Origin: Ariolimax columbianus
Taxonomy: Eukaryota > Mollusca > Gastropoda > Stylommatophora > Arionidae
Assembly (NCBI GenBank): GCA_036924085.1
Contig: JAVGWX010000008.1
Location: forward strand, 54,528,814-54,592,813
Direction: 5' to 3'
DNA length: 64,000 bases
The notes beneath the pieces were generated by a model. It ran no database searches and was not told the DNA's origin. It saw nothing but the letters and a program-made list of their open reading frames with translations. Shown here in pieces: positions 30,006 through 40,748 of this stretch (position 1 is its first letter; every line of letters begins with the position of its first letter). The position numbers and the translations under genes are program-made.

Positions 30006-30799
30006 TTTAAAAAAAATAATCATAAATGAAAATTGCCACACTCTCATATTGAACATACGCCTATCTTAACCAGGAATAACAATGGGCCAAGGTTGACGTG
30101 GAAAACCCAGATTCAGAAAGCATACAACAAAGCTAAGAACAAAAAGGCCATAATAAGAAAATATGGGCCCAACATAGGAGCTGATAAAAGTGACATAATG
30201 GAACTATAACACAGGCTATGTGAGACCAGCGCTAGAATTCGCTATAACGCATGGTTCACAACAAAATATAACTCACACAAAAGAATAGAATCTAACACCA
30301 AGGTATGCGTATCATCGCTGCAGCTATAAGAACAACCACAATAAATGCAATGGAGAACATCACAGGAACCGAAAGTGTAGAGACACGCAGTGACCAAAAT
30401 AAAACCACAACAAAAAAACACAATCAAAAAAACCCACTCCAGCATGGTGTGAAGTTCAATCGAATACCATAGCATCTTATATAAGACATAATCAATCGCA
30501 TTGGTAGAGGGAAATTAAAACGAAACAACTTCATATAAACAACAACAAAAAAGATCTAAATAGCGCAGACTCATAATCATATGTCAAACATCCTTTAAAA
30601 ATCTTTCTAAATCTTCACATGGTGAAACCAAAACCCCCCTAACATAGTTAAACCCAAAGAGGGAATAGAATATCGTATGAGTGTTTGCCTGCAGAAACAT
30701 GGATTCACGTATATACAAATGGACCAGCTAACAAAGCCACATTTAATGGAGGTGGAGATGTATGTTAGAGACTAAGAAGTAAAGTAAAGATCCCGATTT

Positions 30800-31130
30800 C
30801 ACGCCAATCTGGCAAATTGGGAATATGGTGTTGAGCCCATCATTTTCTTGACAACAGCCCACTTGAGGTGATGTGGCGGCTTTATTTTCCAAGACTTTTC
30901 ATTTACCCAATTTTTGAGGCATTGTCTACCAAGGAGCAGTTTTGCGATCGAAGAAATCCCACACTAGCTGGGAACCAAATCCTGGTTGCTCTGCTGCTGA
31001 GTCAGTGCGCCAACCACGGCGCTTTAGTACTGACAACGGTAACACACTTCAATAACTTCCTTGTGAAAGTAGAGGCACTGAAGATTGCTGATGAGTTTGT
31101 AATCCAAGAAAAAGATCATCCCCAAGAAAT
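30800..31130 (-). mobile_element. tRNA-like SINE fragment within a LINE
   Basis: On the minus strand 'gccgtggttggcgcactgac' (A-box-like) and 'ggatttggttcccagctagt' (B-box-like). The open frame on the plus strand here (30868-31140) is antisense and not a gene. Confidence 0.4.
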
Positions 31131-31394
31131 CATAGTATAATATTCCTGAGTGATATCGGGTCACTATTAGCATCTCTAAAACAACATACAGATTTCGGGC
31201 AATGACACATCTCTCAAGGATGGCAATTCAGTTGATATCCTCCCACTGTAATATAGAGTTAATGAAGCTGCAGACATACTAGCAAGCAAACAGACACGAG
31301 CATCACATACAAAACCACATGTTCTGGACATGTTCTTTTAACAACAATTTTCGAAAAGAAAACAATTACATTGATGTAACTAGAGAACAGCTAG

Positions 31395-32036
31395 TCGTCA
31401 TCTTCAGACTGAGAACTGGACATACAAGCGAGGGTCATCTTCAGGCTGAGAACTGAACATACAAGCGAGGGTCATCTTCAGACTGAGAACTGGACATACA
31501 AACGAGAGTCATCTTCAGACTGAGAGATGAACATACAAGCGACGGTCAGCTTCAGGCTGAGAACGGGTCATACAAATGAGGGTCATCTTCAGACTGAGAA
31601 CTGGACATACAAGCGAGGGTCATCTTCAGACTGAGAACTGCACATACAAACGAGAGTCATCTTCAGACTGAGAACTGGACATACAAACGAGAGTCATCTT
31701 CAGGCTAAGAGATGAACATACAAGCGACGGTCAGCTTCAGGCTGAGAACTGGACATACAAGCGAGAGTCATCTTCAGACTGAGAACTGGACATACAAGCG
31801 AGGGTCATCTTCAGGCTGAGAACTGAACATACAAGCGAGGCTCATCTTCAGACTGAGAACTCGACATACAAACGAGAGTCATCTTCAGACTGAGAGATGA
31901 ACATACAAGCGACGGTCAGCTTCAGGCTGAGAACTGGACATACAAGCGAGGGTCATCTTCAGACTGAGAACTGGACATACAAGCGAGGGTCATCTTCAGA
32001 CTGAGGACTGGACATACAAGCGAGGGTCATCTTAGT
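31395..32036. repeat. 37-bp minisatellite derived from LINE coding sequence
   Basis: About seventeen copies of 'gtcatcttcagactgagaac' + 'tggacatacaagcgagg', with variants (gatgaacatac, aaacgagag). In the first unit this word is the LINE codons VIFRLRTGHTSEG, the conserved FRLRTGH motif of the family, so the array arose by tandem duplication of a piece of ORF2. Confidence 0.93.
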
Positions 32037-32217
32037 AACAACATGAGGATCAGGACCGTAGAACACATCCTGAAAAGCTGTACGTTCACGCAGGAATTGA
32101 GAGAACGATGCTGTCCTTGCGAGAAAGACAAGAGACAAAAGCTGTAAGGAGTTAAAACAACCTTACAAACAATGGTCTTTGTAAGAGAAACCGGGACCTT
32201 GATGTGAGTATGAGCGA

Positions 32218-32380
32218 AGAAACAGAAGAATAAATTATAAGGGTAGCTCCATTCTACACTAAATCGAGAATAAAGTGTTAGGCAAAGGAAGTCCCACCCT
32301 AATGTCGATGATAATGTGTTTGACATATGTAGTTTAATCTTACACTAAAGTCGAGGGTATAGTATTAGATAAAGGTAGTA
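32218..32380. repeat. 46-bp minisatellite, left remnant
   Basis: Degenerate units of the array that continues at 33492-33990 ('ttctacactaaatcgagaat' + 'aaagtgttaggcaaagg'). Interrupted at 32380 by an I-group LINE. Confidence 0.8.
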
Positions 32381-32716
32381 CACAAAAAACGATGCCTATT
32401 ACCAGTTGAACAGAAGAGAGCAGGTCGTGGTCTTCAGACTTCGCACTGGCCACAATAGACTGAGGTACCACCTATTCAATAAACTGAAGATAGGTGGCAC
32501 TGACGAATGCATGTGCGGTACTGGGAAAATGACCCCTGATCATCTGCTGCAAAACTGCCCGACAAACGAGGATCAGAGAAAGCAGATGTGGCTATCACCA
32601 GTGGCAACACTAGACAAGCTCTATGGCAGTGTCGACAGCCTCAGGATGACCGCTGCTTTTTTCGAAAAAAAAGGTTGACGTCTGACAGCGTACGAAGAAG
32701 AAGAAGAAGAAGAAAA
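32381..32716 (+). mobile_element. I-group LINE, 5'-truncated, with 14-bp target-site duplication
   Basis: Contains only the last ~90 codons (NRREQVVVFRLRTGHNRLRY, DECMCGTGKMTPDHLLQNC, SLRMTAAFFEK) and the (GAA)n tail. One frame is open from 32406 to the end apart from a small shift just before the stop. Flanked by agataaaggtagta at 32367-32380 and 32717-32730. Confidence 0.95.
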
Positions 32717-32734
32717 AGATAAAGGTAGTAGGGT

Positions 32735-33483
32735 AGATTGGTTTGAGATACACAAGGGGGTCAGACAGGGCTGCATTTGTTCACCCTACCTGTTCAACAT
32801 AAACGTGGAAAACATTAACAGGAACGTAAAGGCAGACCCAATTTCTACAGACTTCGATCCTTTCACAATAGGAGGAAAGGAAATACTGGAAATACATTTT
32901 GAATATCTGGGGTCAATACTGAACACCAACAGAAACTGTACAAAGGAAGTAAGAAAACAACTGACTATGGCAATACTAAGATAAGGAAAATGCAGAACCT
33001 ATGGTATAATACAAACAAAGAACTGAAACTAAAGATCCTAAGAACATGAATTTTTCATGTGGCAACCTATGGATGTAAAATATGGACGATTATAAAAGCA
33101 ATAAGAGCGGTAGATCGGTGTTTTTGAAAGTGCTACAGAATAGTTCTGAAAATCCCGTGGACAAAGAAAGAAAGAAAGAAACAAATCCATTCGGCAAAAC
33201 CTGAATGTAGAGGAGAATTGGCTCATAAATGACTTAATGACCCGAAAACTGAGGTTTTTTGGACACATTAAACGACACAACGGACTGGAGAGAGCGGTTA
33301 TGGAAGGCATGGTAACTGGAAGGAGAAGCAGGGACCGACCGAGAAGACGATGGACTCAGGACATCAAGGAGACTCTGGATTTGACCTTCGGCAAGCCTTA
33401 AGTCTGGCTAAAGATAGAGTTTCCCACAGACAGGCTGTCATGAGAACGGCGTTCTGTAAAGGGCATGGTACATGATGATGATG
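32735..33483 (+). mobile_element. RTE-like LINE fragment with (ATG)n tail
   Basis: Plus-strand EIHKGVRQGCICSPYLFN (RT), FTIGGKEILEIHFEYLGSIL, RKQLTMAI, KSIRQNLNVEENWLINDLM and LRFFGHIKRHNGLERAVMEG, then the tail 'catggtacatgatgatgatg'. The segment with the catalytic ADD box is missing between NVKADP and FTIGG, an internal deletion. Possible 8-bp duplication agtagggt at 32727-32734 and 33484-33491. Confidence 0.9.
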
Positions 33484-33491
33484 AGTAGGGT

Positions 33492-33990
33492 CATACAGTG
33501 GATGATAAAGTATTAGGCAAAGGCAGTTCCATCTTACACTAAGTCGGTCGAAGATAAAGTGCTAGGCAAAGTTAGTTCCATCTTACACTAAAGTCGAAGA
33601 TAAAGTGCTATCCAAAGGTAACCCCGTCTTACACTAAAGTCGAAGATAAAGTGCTAGGCCAAGGTAATCCCATCTTACACTAAAGTCGAAGATAAAGTGT
33701 TCGGCCAAGGTGGTCCCATTCTACACTAAAGTTGAAGATAAAGTGCTAGGCCAAGGTAGTCCCATCCTACACTAAAGTCGAAGATAAAGTGCTAGGCCAA
33801 GGTAGTCCCATCCTACACTAAAGTCGAAGATAAAGTGCTAGGCCAAGGTAGTCCCATCCTACACTAAAGTCGAAGATAAAGTGCTAGGCCAAGATAGTCC
33901 CATCCTACACTAAAGTCGAAGATAAAGTGCTAGGCCAAGGTAGTCCCATCCTACATTAAAGTAGAAGATAAAATGTTACAGGATGCTGTT
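33492..33990. repeat. 46-bp minisatellite, main block
   Basis: About ten units of 'aagataaagtgctaggccaa' + 'ggtagtcccatcctacacta' + aagtcg. Central units are nearly identical and edge units are diverged, as in arrays that turn over from the middle. Confidence 0.93.
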
Positions 33991-34340
33991 GTTGAATGCC
34001 CACATTGAGTAAGTTTACTCTTTTGTGCGCTCTGGAAAGGCCGTTGAGTGACGGGTTGCAGTAGCTGGGGTGGAAAATGGCGCGCCTCCGCCAGTAGAAA
34101 CTAGTGAGGCAAACATCTAAGCAACAACAAAAAACCTGAACCTGACTTATACCTCTGCTCAGTATATTTTGACTGACCAGACGTTAGAATCCCGTCAAAT
34201 ACTAAAGTCGCGGGGAGCGTGTTAGATCCTTCATTGTGTTAAGCCTCAGGTATTTCCTGAAGTTGGGTGACAAGAAACTTTCCTAGCCGCACTGTTTTAT
34301 CTAACCCTAAGTCAGGTATCAATTTACAACTTAGTGAACT
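33991..34340. other. Dispersed-repeat fragments
   Basis: Contains the 'ccagtagaaactagtgaggc' + 'aaacatcta' block shared with 29975-30005. Otherwise unclassified. Confidence 0.4.
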
Positions 34341-34446
34341 GGAGCGTTTCGATATCAGGAATTGAATCAGCCCCACGTTGCCATGAGACAAGCGCGCTCT
34401 GTCACTAGCACGTTCGCTCTAACCACTCAACTCTATCCCGCAAACT
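34341..34446 (-). mobile_element. tRNA-like SINE head
   Basis: Minus strand: 'atagagttgagtggttagag' (A-box-like) and 'ggctgattcaattcctgata' (B-box-like), 45 bp apart. Confidence 0.5.
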
Positions 34447-34589
34447 ATAGTTGGAAAGGAAACTATACACATAATCTATGCTACTACGTTTAAAATAAAA
34501 ATAAAATTATTATACCTACCAATTCTCAGGTGACAATTTTCTTGTACAACTAAATGTAGTTTCTACCTACAATGACGGGGAGGAAGACT

Positions 34590-34870
34590 AACGTCTGGCC
34601 AGGCAAAATATACTGATCAGACATGAAAGTCAGGGTCAGGCAAAACATACTGGCCAAGACCCTCACTTCGGCTTCCTAGTAGTTCTCCCTGGAAACAGGC
34701 TGTTTTCGTGGCAGCCTGGATAACGAGGTGAGGGATCAACGTGATCCTTGTAGTAGTGAGTGATGTGAGGAAAGCTACTGCAACCCGCCACTTAACGTCC
34801 TTTTCAGGGCTCACAAAAGAGTAACGAGTTGTTCCATCATTATTGCGTGCTTCAGGCCGGACAGTGACTT
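34590..34870 (+). mobile_element. SINE-A-related diverged copy
   Basis: Holds 'ctccctggaaacaggctgtt', 'taacgaggtgagggatcaac' and 'acgtccttttcagggctcac'. These correspond in order to 42100-42390 and, more distantly, to SINE-A. Confidence 0.45.
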
Positions 34871-35069
34871 CCTTGTTACATCTGACAAGAAACGACAGCT
34901 AGCATAGTATAAGAATACATATCTTTTCTATTTGGTATCTCTGTTGATTCCACACTGAAGGTCTACAACAAGATTCAAGTTAAAAATATATTCAAATTAT
35001 TCTAGGGATTCTCGCCCCACAGAGAATATGTCGCAAAAAAGGGGACTGTTTGGCCATAATAACAGGTCT

Positions 35070-35293
35070 TGGTTATGTGGTTAGCGGAGCGGCTTAGATG
35101 GCACCTGATAGGCTGCGGGTCTATCTTGCTCTAATTTATGCTTCCACCTCCACCAGTCACAAAAATAGGCGATCGTATATTCCAGGGGCTAACATGTGCT
35201 GGTATTGAACTGGCAAGCCACCAGGGGATTTTCAGCTGTCAAAAAGAATATGAAACAAAAGAGATCGCACCCCCCCCCCCCCCCCCCCCCCCC
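35070..35293 (+). repeat. Repeat fragment ending in a C24 homopolymer
   Basis: 'agatggcacctgataggctg' + 'cgggtctat' recurs at about 38697-38730 ('agatggcacctaactggctg' + 'cgggtctac'). A run of 24 C (35270-35293) follows. The proline-rich open frame across it is spurious. Confidence 0.6.
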
Positions 35294-35462
35294 ACGACGT
35301 CTGACATAATAGGACTGAAAATAGATATAGACAAAAATAGTAACTTACTCATTGAGAGCATTCGCAAACAACAACCTACATTGACTGTCTGCAGTCAGTT
35401 TAGTTTGTTATTTAGCAGTTATTTTAGTGCTTCCATGACCTGGCATTTGAGTAAAGAGTCGT

Positions 35463-36010
35463 TGTTGTAACTATGTCTGCCGAGCTCTTCGCTCTTTTCC
35501 AGTAAATGCGAAGCTGAAAAATTTGCAAGTGTTTTGTAGCTGGTGAGCGGAGCTGTACAAGGTGTTGGGGATTGTTGGGGTGCTCGGTAATACCTTTTCT
35601 CTGTCTGTGGTGAGTCTGGGACAAGCGAGCAGCACATGTTGCACTGTCTCGTATGGGCGGGTCCAGTTGCGGCAGTTAAGTTTGTGTGCAGGGTCTAACT
35701 TGTTTAAGTATTTGTTAAGTCCGATGTGTTCTGTCCTTAGTTGGAAGATTATGCTCTGCTCCCTGCGGTGAAGTTTTTTGATGTTGTAATTTTTGTTTGG
35801 ATGTGTCATTTTTTTTATACATGACACGCCCAGATGCCCTTTTCATCAATCGGTCCAGCCATTCCTCTTTGAAGTTGTTTTGAAGAATATGCTTAACTGT
35901 CTGTCATTTAGCTGGTGTATTTATTTGAACTATGCTTGCTCCAAGTTTTGCTAGTCTGTCTGATTTATTATTGCCTGATATGTCCTAGAATTCACTGGCG
36001 AGTAACTATG
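35463..36010 (-). mobile_element. RNase H LINE fragment with (AAC)n tail
   Basis: Minus strand: NKSDRLAKLGASIVQINTPA, NNFKEEWLDRLMKRASG, LHRREQSIIFQLRTEHIGLN, CRNWTRPYETVQHVLLACP, then a short end and the tail 'ctcgttgtt' read as AACAACGAC. The C-x(2)-W (Cys lost) and H-x(4)-C knuckle is of the I/R1 kind. Same family as 19272-19815 and 45980-46318. Confidence 0.85.
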
Positions 36011-36312
36011 ATGGTATGTGTTGCGTTAATCTTATCAATCGTCCCATTCAGTGTAGTAACATCTTTGTGAGTAAAGAGTAGTAGCATTGTACCCTGCCAT
36101 GTATATTGTACAAGGCGACTAAAGGGGGCTTGACATGGAGCTACCCCATCCATTAAGCAATAACAACTTTTAACAGATGTCAATACTTAATGACGACACG
36201 TTTCTTGAAGACATATGATTCACATGGAGCTGAAAAGGTTTTGATTGATTGAACAGTTGTAAACAATCCGTTCAGTTTACATCTACCTGTGCCGTAGCGC
36301 GTGGTGAAGATC

Positions 36313-36585
36313 TTAAGTCCTCTTTCCTAGATTAAGTGTGTTGCGGCTGTCGTTGTAAACCCGTATCGTTGTAAGATTACTCGTATGCCAGATATCCATC
36401 TGCCTCGTGCCATAAGCGCCCAGAGAGAGTTGATCTGGTCCCAATCTCATTAGATGACCGAATAATTTCATTTTCTTTCTGCTAGTATACACACCACATG
36501 GACACGTTTCTACCAAATTTCTAATGTCCTCATTTTTTTTTCTACACCTCTTAGTGACACAGATGACACACATACTTGCCATCCA
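36313..36585 (-). mobile_element. LINE ORF2 3' fragment
   Basis: Minus-strand RKKMKLFGHLMRLGPDQLSL followed by AYGTRQMDIW, the WFGHv-R end of RTE-like ORF2. Short and isolated. Confidence 0.5.
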
Positions 36586-36714
36586 CAGAGCTATAAAGAA
36601 GCAAATACACTAATCAAACGATCCACGAGGACGAATGGAGAGACCAGCACAAATAATCATGTAGCATGTCCTGAAAGAAACTATTTCCCTTGCCAAATAG
36701 TCATTCCTGGATAT

Positions 36715-37735
36715 CTTAGTGCCATCGTCTTCTTAGTCTACCCCTGCTTCTTTTGCCTGGCACCATACCTTCCATCACTGTTCTCTCAAGACCGTTGTGT
36801 CTCTTGATGTGACCAAAGCATTTACATTTTCTGGCCATAATTGAATTGATAGACCCATTCTCCTCTATGCTCAACTCTTGCCGAATGTCTACATTTGTCT
36901 TTTTCTCTGTCCAGGGGATCTTTCTGTAACATTTTGACACGAAGGATTCGATTCTTTGTTTATAAGTTTTGGTAATCCTCCATGATTCGCAGCCATAAGC
37001 TGCCACAGGAAAAACACAGGCTCTCAAAACTTTTACTATTGTCGTTTTGTTGGTGTTCTGCCATAATTTCTTCAGTCTCTGCATTGCCATGGCTATTCTG
37101 ATTTCTTTCCAGCAGTCGGCATTCTTGTCAATTCTGGAGCCCAGATATTCAAAATACGTGTCCTGATCTATTTCATCACCACCTACTATAAATTTATGTT
37201 GACATTGCGTTTTGTTTATAAACAGGTTTTGATCTTTACAGTGTTTATTTACAGCTGAAATTAACTGCTCTAGCCCTTCTGCACTTCTTGATAGTATCAT
37301 TGTGTCGTCTGCGAATCGCAACTCTGGAATCTCGTACCCGTAAATGTATCAAAACTTTCAATAGTCTCGTTTTCTCTAACATTTCTCATTATACATTCCG
37401 CATATATGTTATATAGATAAGGTGAGAGAACACATCCCTGTCTTACTGCCTTTTGTACTGCGAACCAATCTGATGTTTGTTCGGATAATTGGACATCGGC
37501 TCGTTGTTCTTGGTATAATGTGCACAGTAAATCCCATTTCCTTCATGATGTTCCACAGATTTTGATGTTTTACCGTGTCGAAGGCTTTGTGGTAATCAAT
37601 AAAACATGTGTACAGGTCTACATTAAATTATCTACCTTTTTCATAGATATTCCTCATATTGAATATGTGGTCCCTGGTCCCTCTGTCTTTCCTAAAACCT
37701 GCTTGGACTTCGTGTTTTTCAGATTCAAATCATTG
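36715..37735 (-). mobile_element. RTE-like LINE reverse transcriptase, broken
   Basis: Minus strand from 37735: FRKDRGTRDHIFNMRNIYEK, LYTCFIDYHKAFDTVKHQNL (palm), GSKTGMCSLTL, then 37321-36716 as one open frame of 201 codons: MRFADDTMILSRSAEGL (intact catalytic ADD), HKFIVGGDEIDQDTYFEYLG, LRACVFPVAAYGCESWRITK, CYRKIPWTEKKTNVDIRQEL and CFGHIKRHNGLERTVMEGM. Two or more frame breaks upstream. Close relative of 32735-33483 and 61916-62584. Confidence 0.93.
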
Positions 37736-37739
37736 TGAA

Positions 37740-38078
37740 GGATTTTCAGCACAAATAATACAAGCCAGAAAATGACAGCATAGACAAACTTTACAGAGAT
37801 GTGCAGATAAAGATCTCGGATTTAGAACGGGACATTGCAGACTCAAGGCCCACCTATACAGACTGTGTCTTAGAGATACCACCACATGCAACTGAGGAGC
37901 ACCCAACAGATATATCCTGCATGGATGTCCCACTTATGCAGACCAAAAAGAGGCAGTTTGACCCTGGGAAGCGACCAGTCTCGAAAAGCTATGGGAGACC
38001 TGAAATGCACAGTCTCATTTGTGAATCTCACCGAGCTTTAAGCACGGCATCAGTTGATCGAAGAAGAAGAATTGACAT
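37740..38078 (+). repeat. LINE 3'-end-like repeat with GAA tail
   Basis: Open frame of 94 codons (37801-38085) that includes LMQTKKRQFDPGKRPV and LSTASVDRRRR, ending 'catcagttgatcgaagaaga'. The last block is shared with 14465-14497. Probably a retrotransposon end; the frame is not credible as a gene. Confidence 0.45.
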
Positions 38079-38397
38079 CGATTAATTTAGAAGACAATTT
38101 CACACATAGAAACATTTACTCCATCTTTGTTAAGGCCCACGATTGACACTGGTAGCACAAAGTTGTTACAAATATGCTGTTTATCAGTTGTTGTTATAAG
38201 ACAAGTTACTCTTCATTATAGAGTTGTGAAAGTGCAAATATGTAATTATGATATTGTTGGAATGAATTCGTCTTCTTCCATATAAACATCCTCATATATG
38301 ACTAACAAAAGCAGCAGTCAGCTCAAGGTTTAAGACACTGCCATACAGATCTCATGCAGGGATATTGGTTATGACAGGCAAATATTAAGCTAGTCTG

Positions 38398-38620
38398 TTA
38401 CAAGTCTGTTAAGGGGCTTAGTGGTCTCGAGGTAAGGTGTCTGCCTCGTGTGCCAGAGGTCGTTGATTCGAATCACGGTGGAGAACAGGATTTTTTCACA
38501 TAGATTCACAGAAATTCCCCTATCTCTGGGTAGTGAGATCGGACTCCCATGTTCAGTGTCGAGCAAGTTAAAAATTCCTTGGCAGTTGGAAATCGAAAAC
38601 AGTAGGCTTAGCGGCCGCTG
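38398..38620 (+). mobile_element. tRNA-headed SINE
   Basis: 'gcttagtggtctcgaggtaa' (A-box-like) and 'cgttgattcgaatcacggtg' (near-consensus B-box) about 40 bp apart. Body with 'ctatctctgggtagtgagat', ending 'ttggcagttggaaatcgaaa'. Confidence 0.7.
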
Positions 38621-38769
38621 CTTTGACAAAATTTAAGTTAAAAATCTACCCAAGTTATTTGTACCTTTCCCCAGGTGGTTTGTTAAGAGCAACTATAGAT
38701 GGCACCTAACTGGCTGCGGGTCTACTTAGCTCTAGTGCACTTAGCTCTATCTATTAAGATGGACTCACA

Positions 38770-38865
38770 CATCGGTTAGAACTACACTCCAAGAAACTGG
38801 TTCTATACAGACTCTGTAGAGTCTTCTAAACCAGTACAAAGACATTAAGTTAAGTGTTTAGCTGC
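38770..38865 (+). mobile_element. CR1/L2-like LINE 3' terminus only
   Basis: 3' hairpin block 'actggttctatacagactct' ... 'tctaaaccagtacaaagaca' + 'ttaagttaag', as at 27590, 41911, 57738 and 63231. No coding part. Confidence 0.75.
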
Positions 38866-39214
38866 CCCGGGACAAGTGCCCCAATTGATCCGATCCGTCT
38901 GCTAATGGCAAATATTCTCTCTATGTATACGGATGACCTAAGACAGGAGGAGGGGGGAGAAGACAAACATCCAACCAGCTAGGTGATGGATAGCTCAATG
39001 ACCTCTATATTTTAAGGTTAGCTGTTAATACCAAATAAACAATCGTGAACTAGAAACGGTGGCCAGCATTGAGACCAAAACGAGACAACCCATCTATCGC
39101 GCATAGACACAACAGGCCGATCAACTGATGTCTACCAACAATTACAAGGCAGCAAAGGAAGAAAACTAGACAGACTGTAAAGGTGATGAACTGAGGCGAA
39201 TTACGGACTACCGT

Positions 39215-40060
39215 TTTTTGAAACATGGAATATTAGAAATATAAACGGCAAAAAAAGGTGCAAGATTACCACAACCAGATCCTAGTGTGACCTACGAAGA
39301 GTCCAAAAGGTTTATTAGGGCCAGATACATGGCCAAATGGGAAACAGAGCATACTGGCTACACAAAAAATGATGCCTGTTACCAGTTGAACAGAAGAGAG
39401 CAGGTCGTGGTCTTCAGACTCCGCACAGGCTACAACAGACTGAGGTACCATCTATTCAATAAACTGAAGATAGGTGGTACTGACGAATGCACCTGTGGTA
39501 CAGGGAAAATGACTGCTGAACATCTGCTGCAAAATTGCCCGACATACGAGGACCAGAGAAAGCACATGTAGCCATCACCAGTGCCAACACAAGACAAGCT
39601 CTATGGCAGTGTCGACAGCCTCAGGATGATAGCTGCTTTCTTCGAACAAATTCAAGTTGACGTCTGACAGCGTACGAAGAAGAAGTATAAATGAAAAGGA
39701 GAACAAGCTCATGGAAGAAATGAAGAAATCCAAATTGGAAATTATAACTCTCACAGAAACTAAAAAAAAAAGATCAAATATAGGTCATACAGCTTGAGGG
39801 CAATATGCTTCATTGCAACAGAGTTACCACCATTGACAGAACCAAAGAAGTGGTGGGGATGTATTGTGTTCAGGAGGCAAAGTGACAACATCAAGGGATG
39901 GAAATTGTCTCAGACCACATTATTGTACTGAACCTCACAGAAGAAGGCAAGTTAGTCAACATCGTCATTGTTTATGTCCCGAATGAGATAGATAGAGTAG
40001 ATGTGAAAGACATGTTCTTTAACTGTTTGAAAAGACAGTGGACGATTGACGTTAAAGTAG
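39215..40060 (+). mobile_element. LINE endonuclease start, split by an I-group LINE
   Basis: WNIRNIN at 39223-39247 (the TWN-R start of AP-endonuclease LINEs) continues at 39689 with NEKENKLMEEMKKSKLEIIT and LTETKKK, then SDHIIVLNLTEEGKLVNIVI and VYVPNEIDRVDVKDMFFN. The two halves join when the 39248-39688 insertion is removed. Further frame breaks inside. Confidence 0.85.
39248..39688 (+). mobile_element. I-group LINE, 5'-truncated, nested
   Basis: Starts in the RNase H end ('ggcaaaaaaaggtgcaagat') and runs through NRREQVVVFRLRTGYNRLRY, DECTCGTGKMTAEHLLQNC and AAFFEQIQVDV to GAAGAAG. One stop (TAG at 39568). Short duplication tataaa at both sides (39238-39243 and 39687-39692). Confidence 0.9.
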
Positions 40061-40209
40061 AAGACTCGCAATTTCGTTCAGGGACTTCTTGCAGCACAAT
40101 GAAATTTAGTGTAATACCTCTTTCATGCTTTTAATCCTTTCATATCATTCTACACATCCTGTATTTCGTATGTGAAAGTCAATGCTCATCCTGAACTGGT
40201 CAGTTGGGT

Positions 40210-40748
40210 TTTGGCTACTTTGATGTATGGAAGTCAAAGGTGTGGAAATAAAGCATGGACAAAAATATATAGAGGCAGGTAAATCAAAAGAAACATATTT
40301 AAAATATTTGGACAAGCAAAACATAGCTCAGAAAGTGAATAAAGCAACAAAAATAGTCTTAGAAAAAAACTTGCTCTAAGGATCAAAACTGATAGTAAAA
40401 GCTTCTTTTTCTTATGTTAGAAATAAACAAAGAAAGAAAGACAAGATAGACCCTCTCATAGATAGCACAGGAAAAATAATAAGTGAGAATATGGAGGCAG
40501 CTAATCTACTCAATCAACAAGCACAGTCTACACAATAGAACACTGCTTCAAGATCCCAGAGCCTATAGATATTTTCCAAAGAGATATGGTTACAGAGGGA
40601 TTAAGATCAATCTGTATTTCAGAGGAAATGGTTTTTTTTTAATTCAAGGGGTTGAAAGTGGATAAATGTCCAGGCAAGATGGTATTCATCCAAAATTGCT
40701 GTTTGAAATTAGAGATCAACTAGCTAAACCATTGATTATATGATTATT
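40210..40748 (+). mobile_element. CR1/L2-like LINE, linker and RT start
   Basis: Plus-strand KLALRIKTDSKSFFSYVRNK, KKDKIDPLIDSTGKIISENM, EAANLLNQQ, DMVTEGLRSICISEEMVFF and DGIHPKLLFEIRDQLAKPL, the segment between endonuclease and RT in CR1/L2-group ORF2. Broken in three frames. Interrupted at 40748 by SINE-A. Confidence 0.85.

Larger units (their letters stand above)
30045..32130 (+). mobile_element. I-group LINE, old copy, with a minisatellite inside
   Basis: Plus-strand pieces in order: LTWKTQIQKAYNKAKNKKAI and KYGPNIGADKSDIMEL (compare MTWKSQIERN, SWGADEGILKKL), a worn RNase H start (WIHVYTNGP), FLSDIGSLLASLKQ and SSHCNIE-NEAADILASKQ. Then REQLVVIFRLRTGHT at about 31385-31425, where a 37-bp repeat block begins. 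After it comes the missing end of the knuckle, TVEHILKSCTFTQELRERC (about 32055). Full of stops, and older than the 229-2861 copy. A SINE-like piece interrupts it at about 30800-31130. Confidence 0.8.

Noticed and set aside
31395..32036. CRISPR-like array (37-bp units)
   Set aside because: There are no unique spacers between units, the context is animal, and the unit is a LINE coding fragment. It is a minisatellite.
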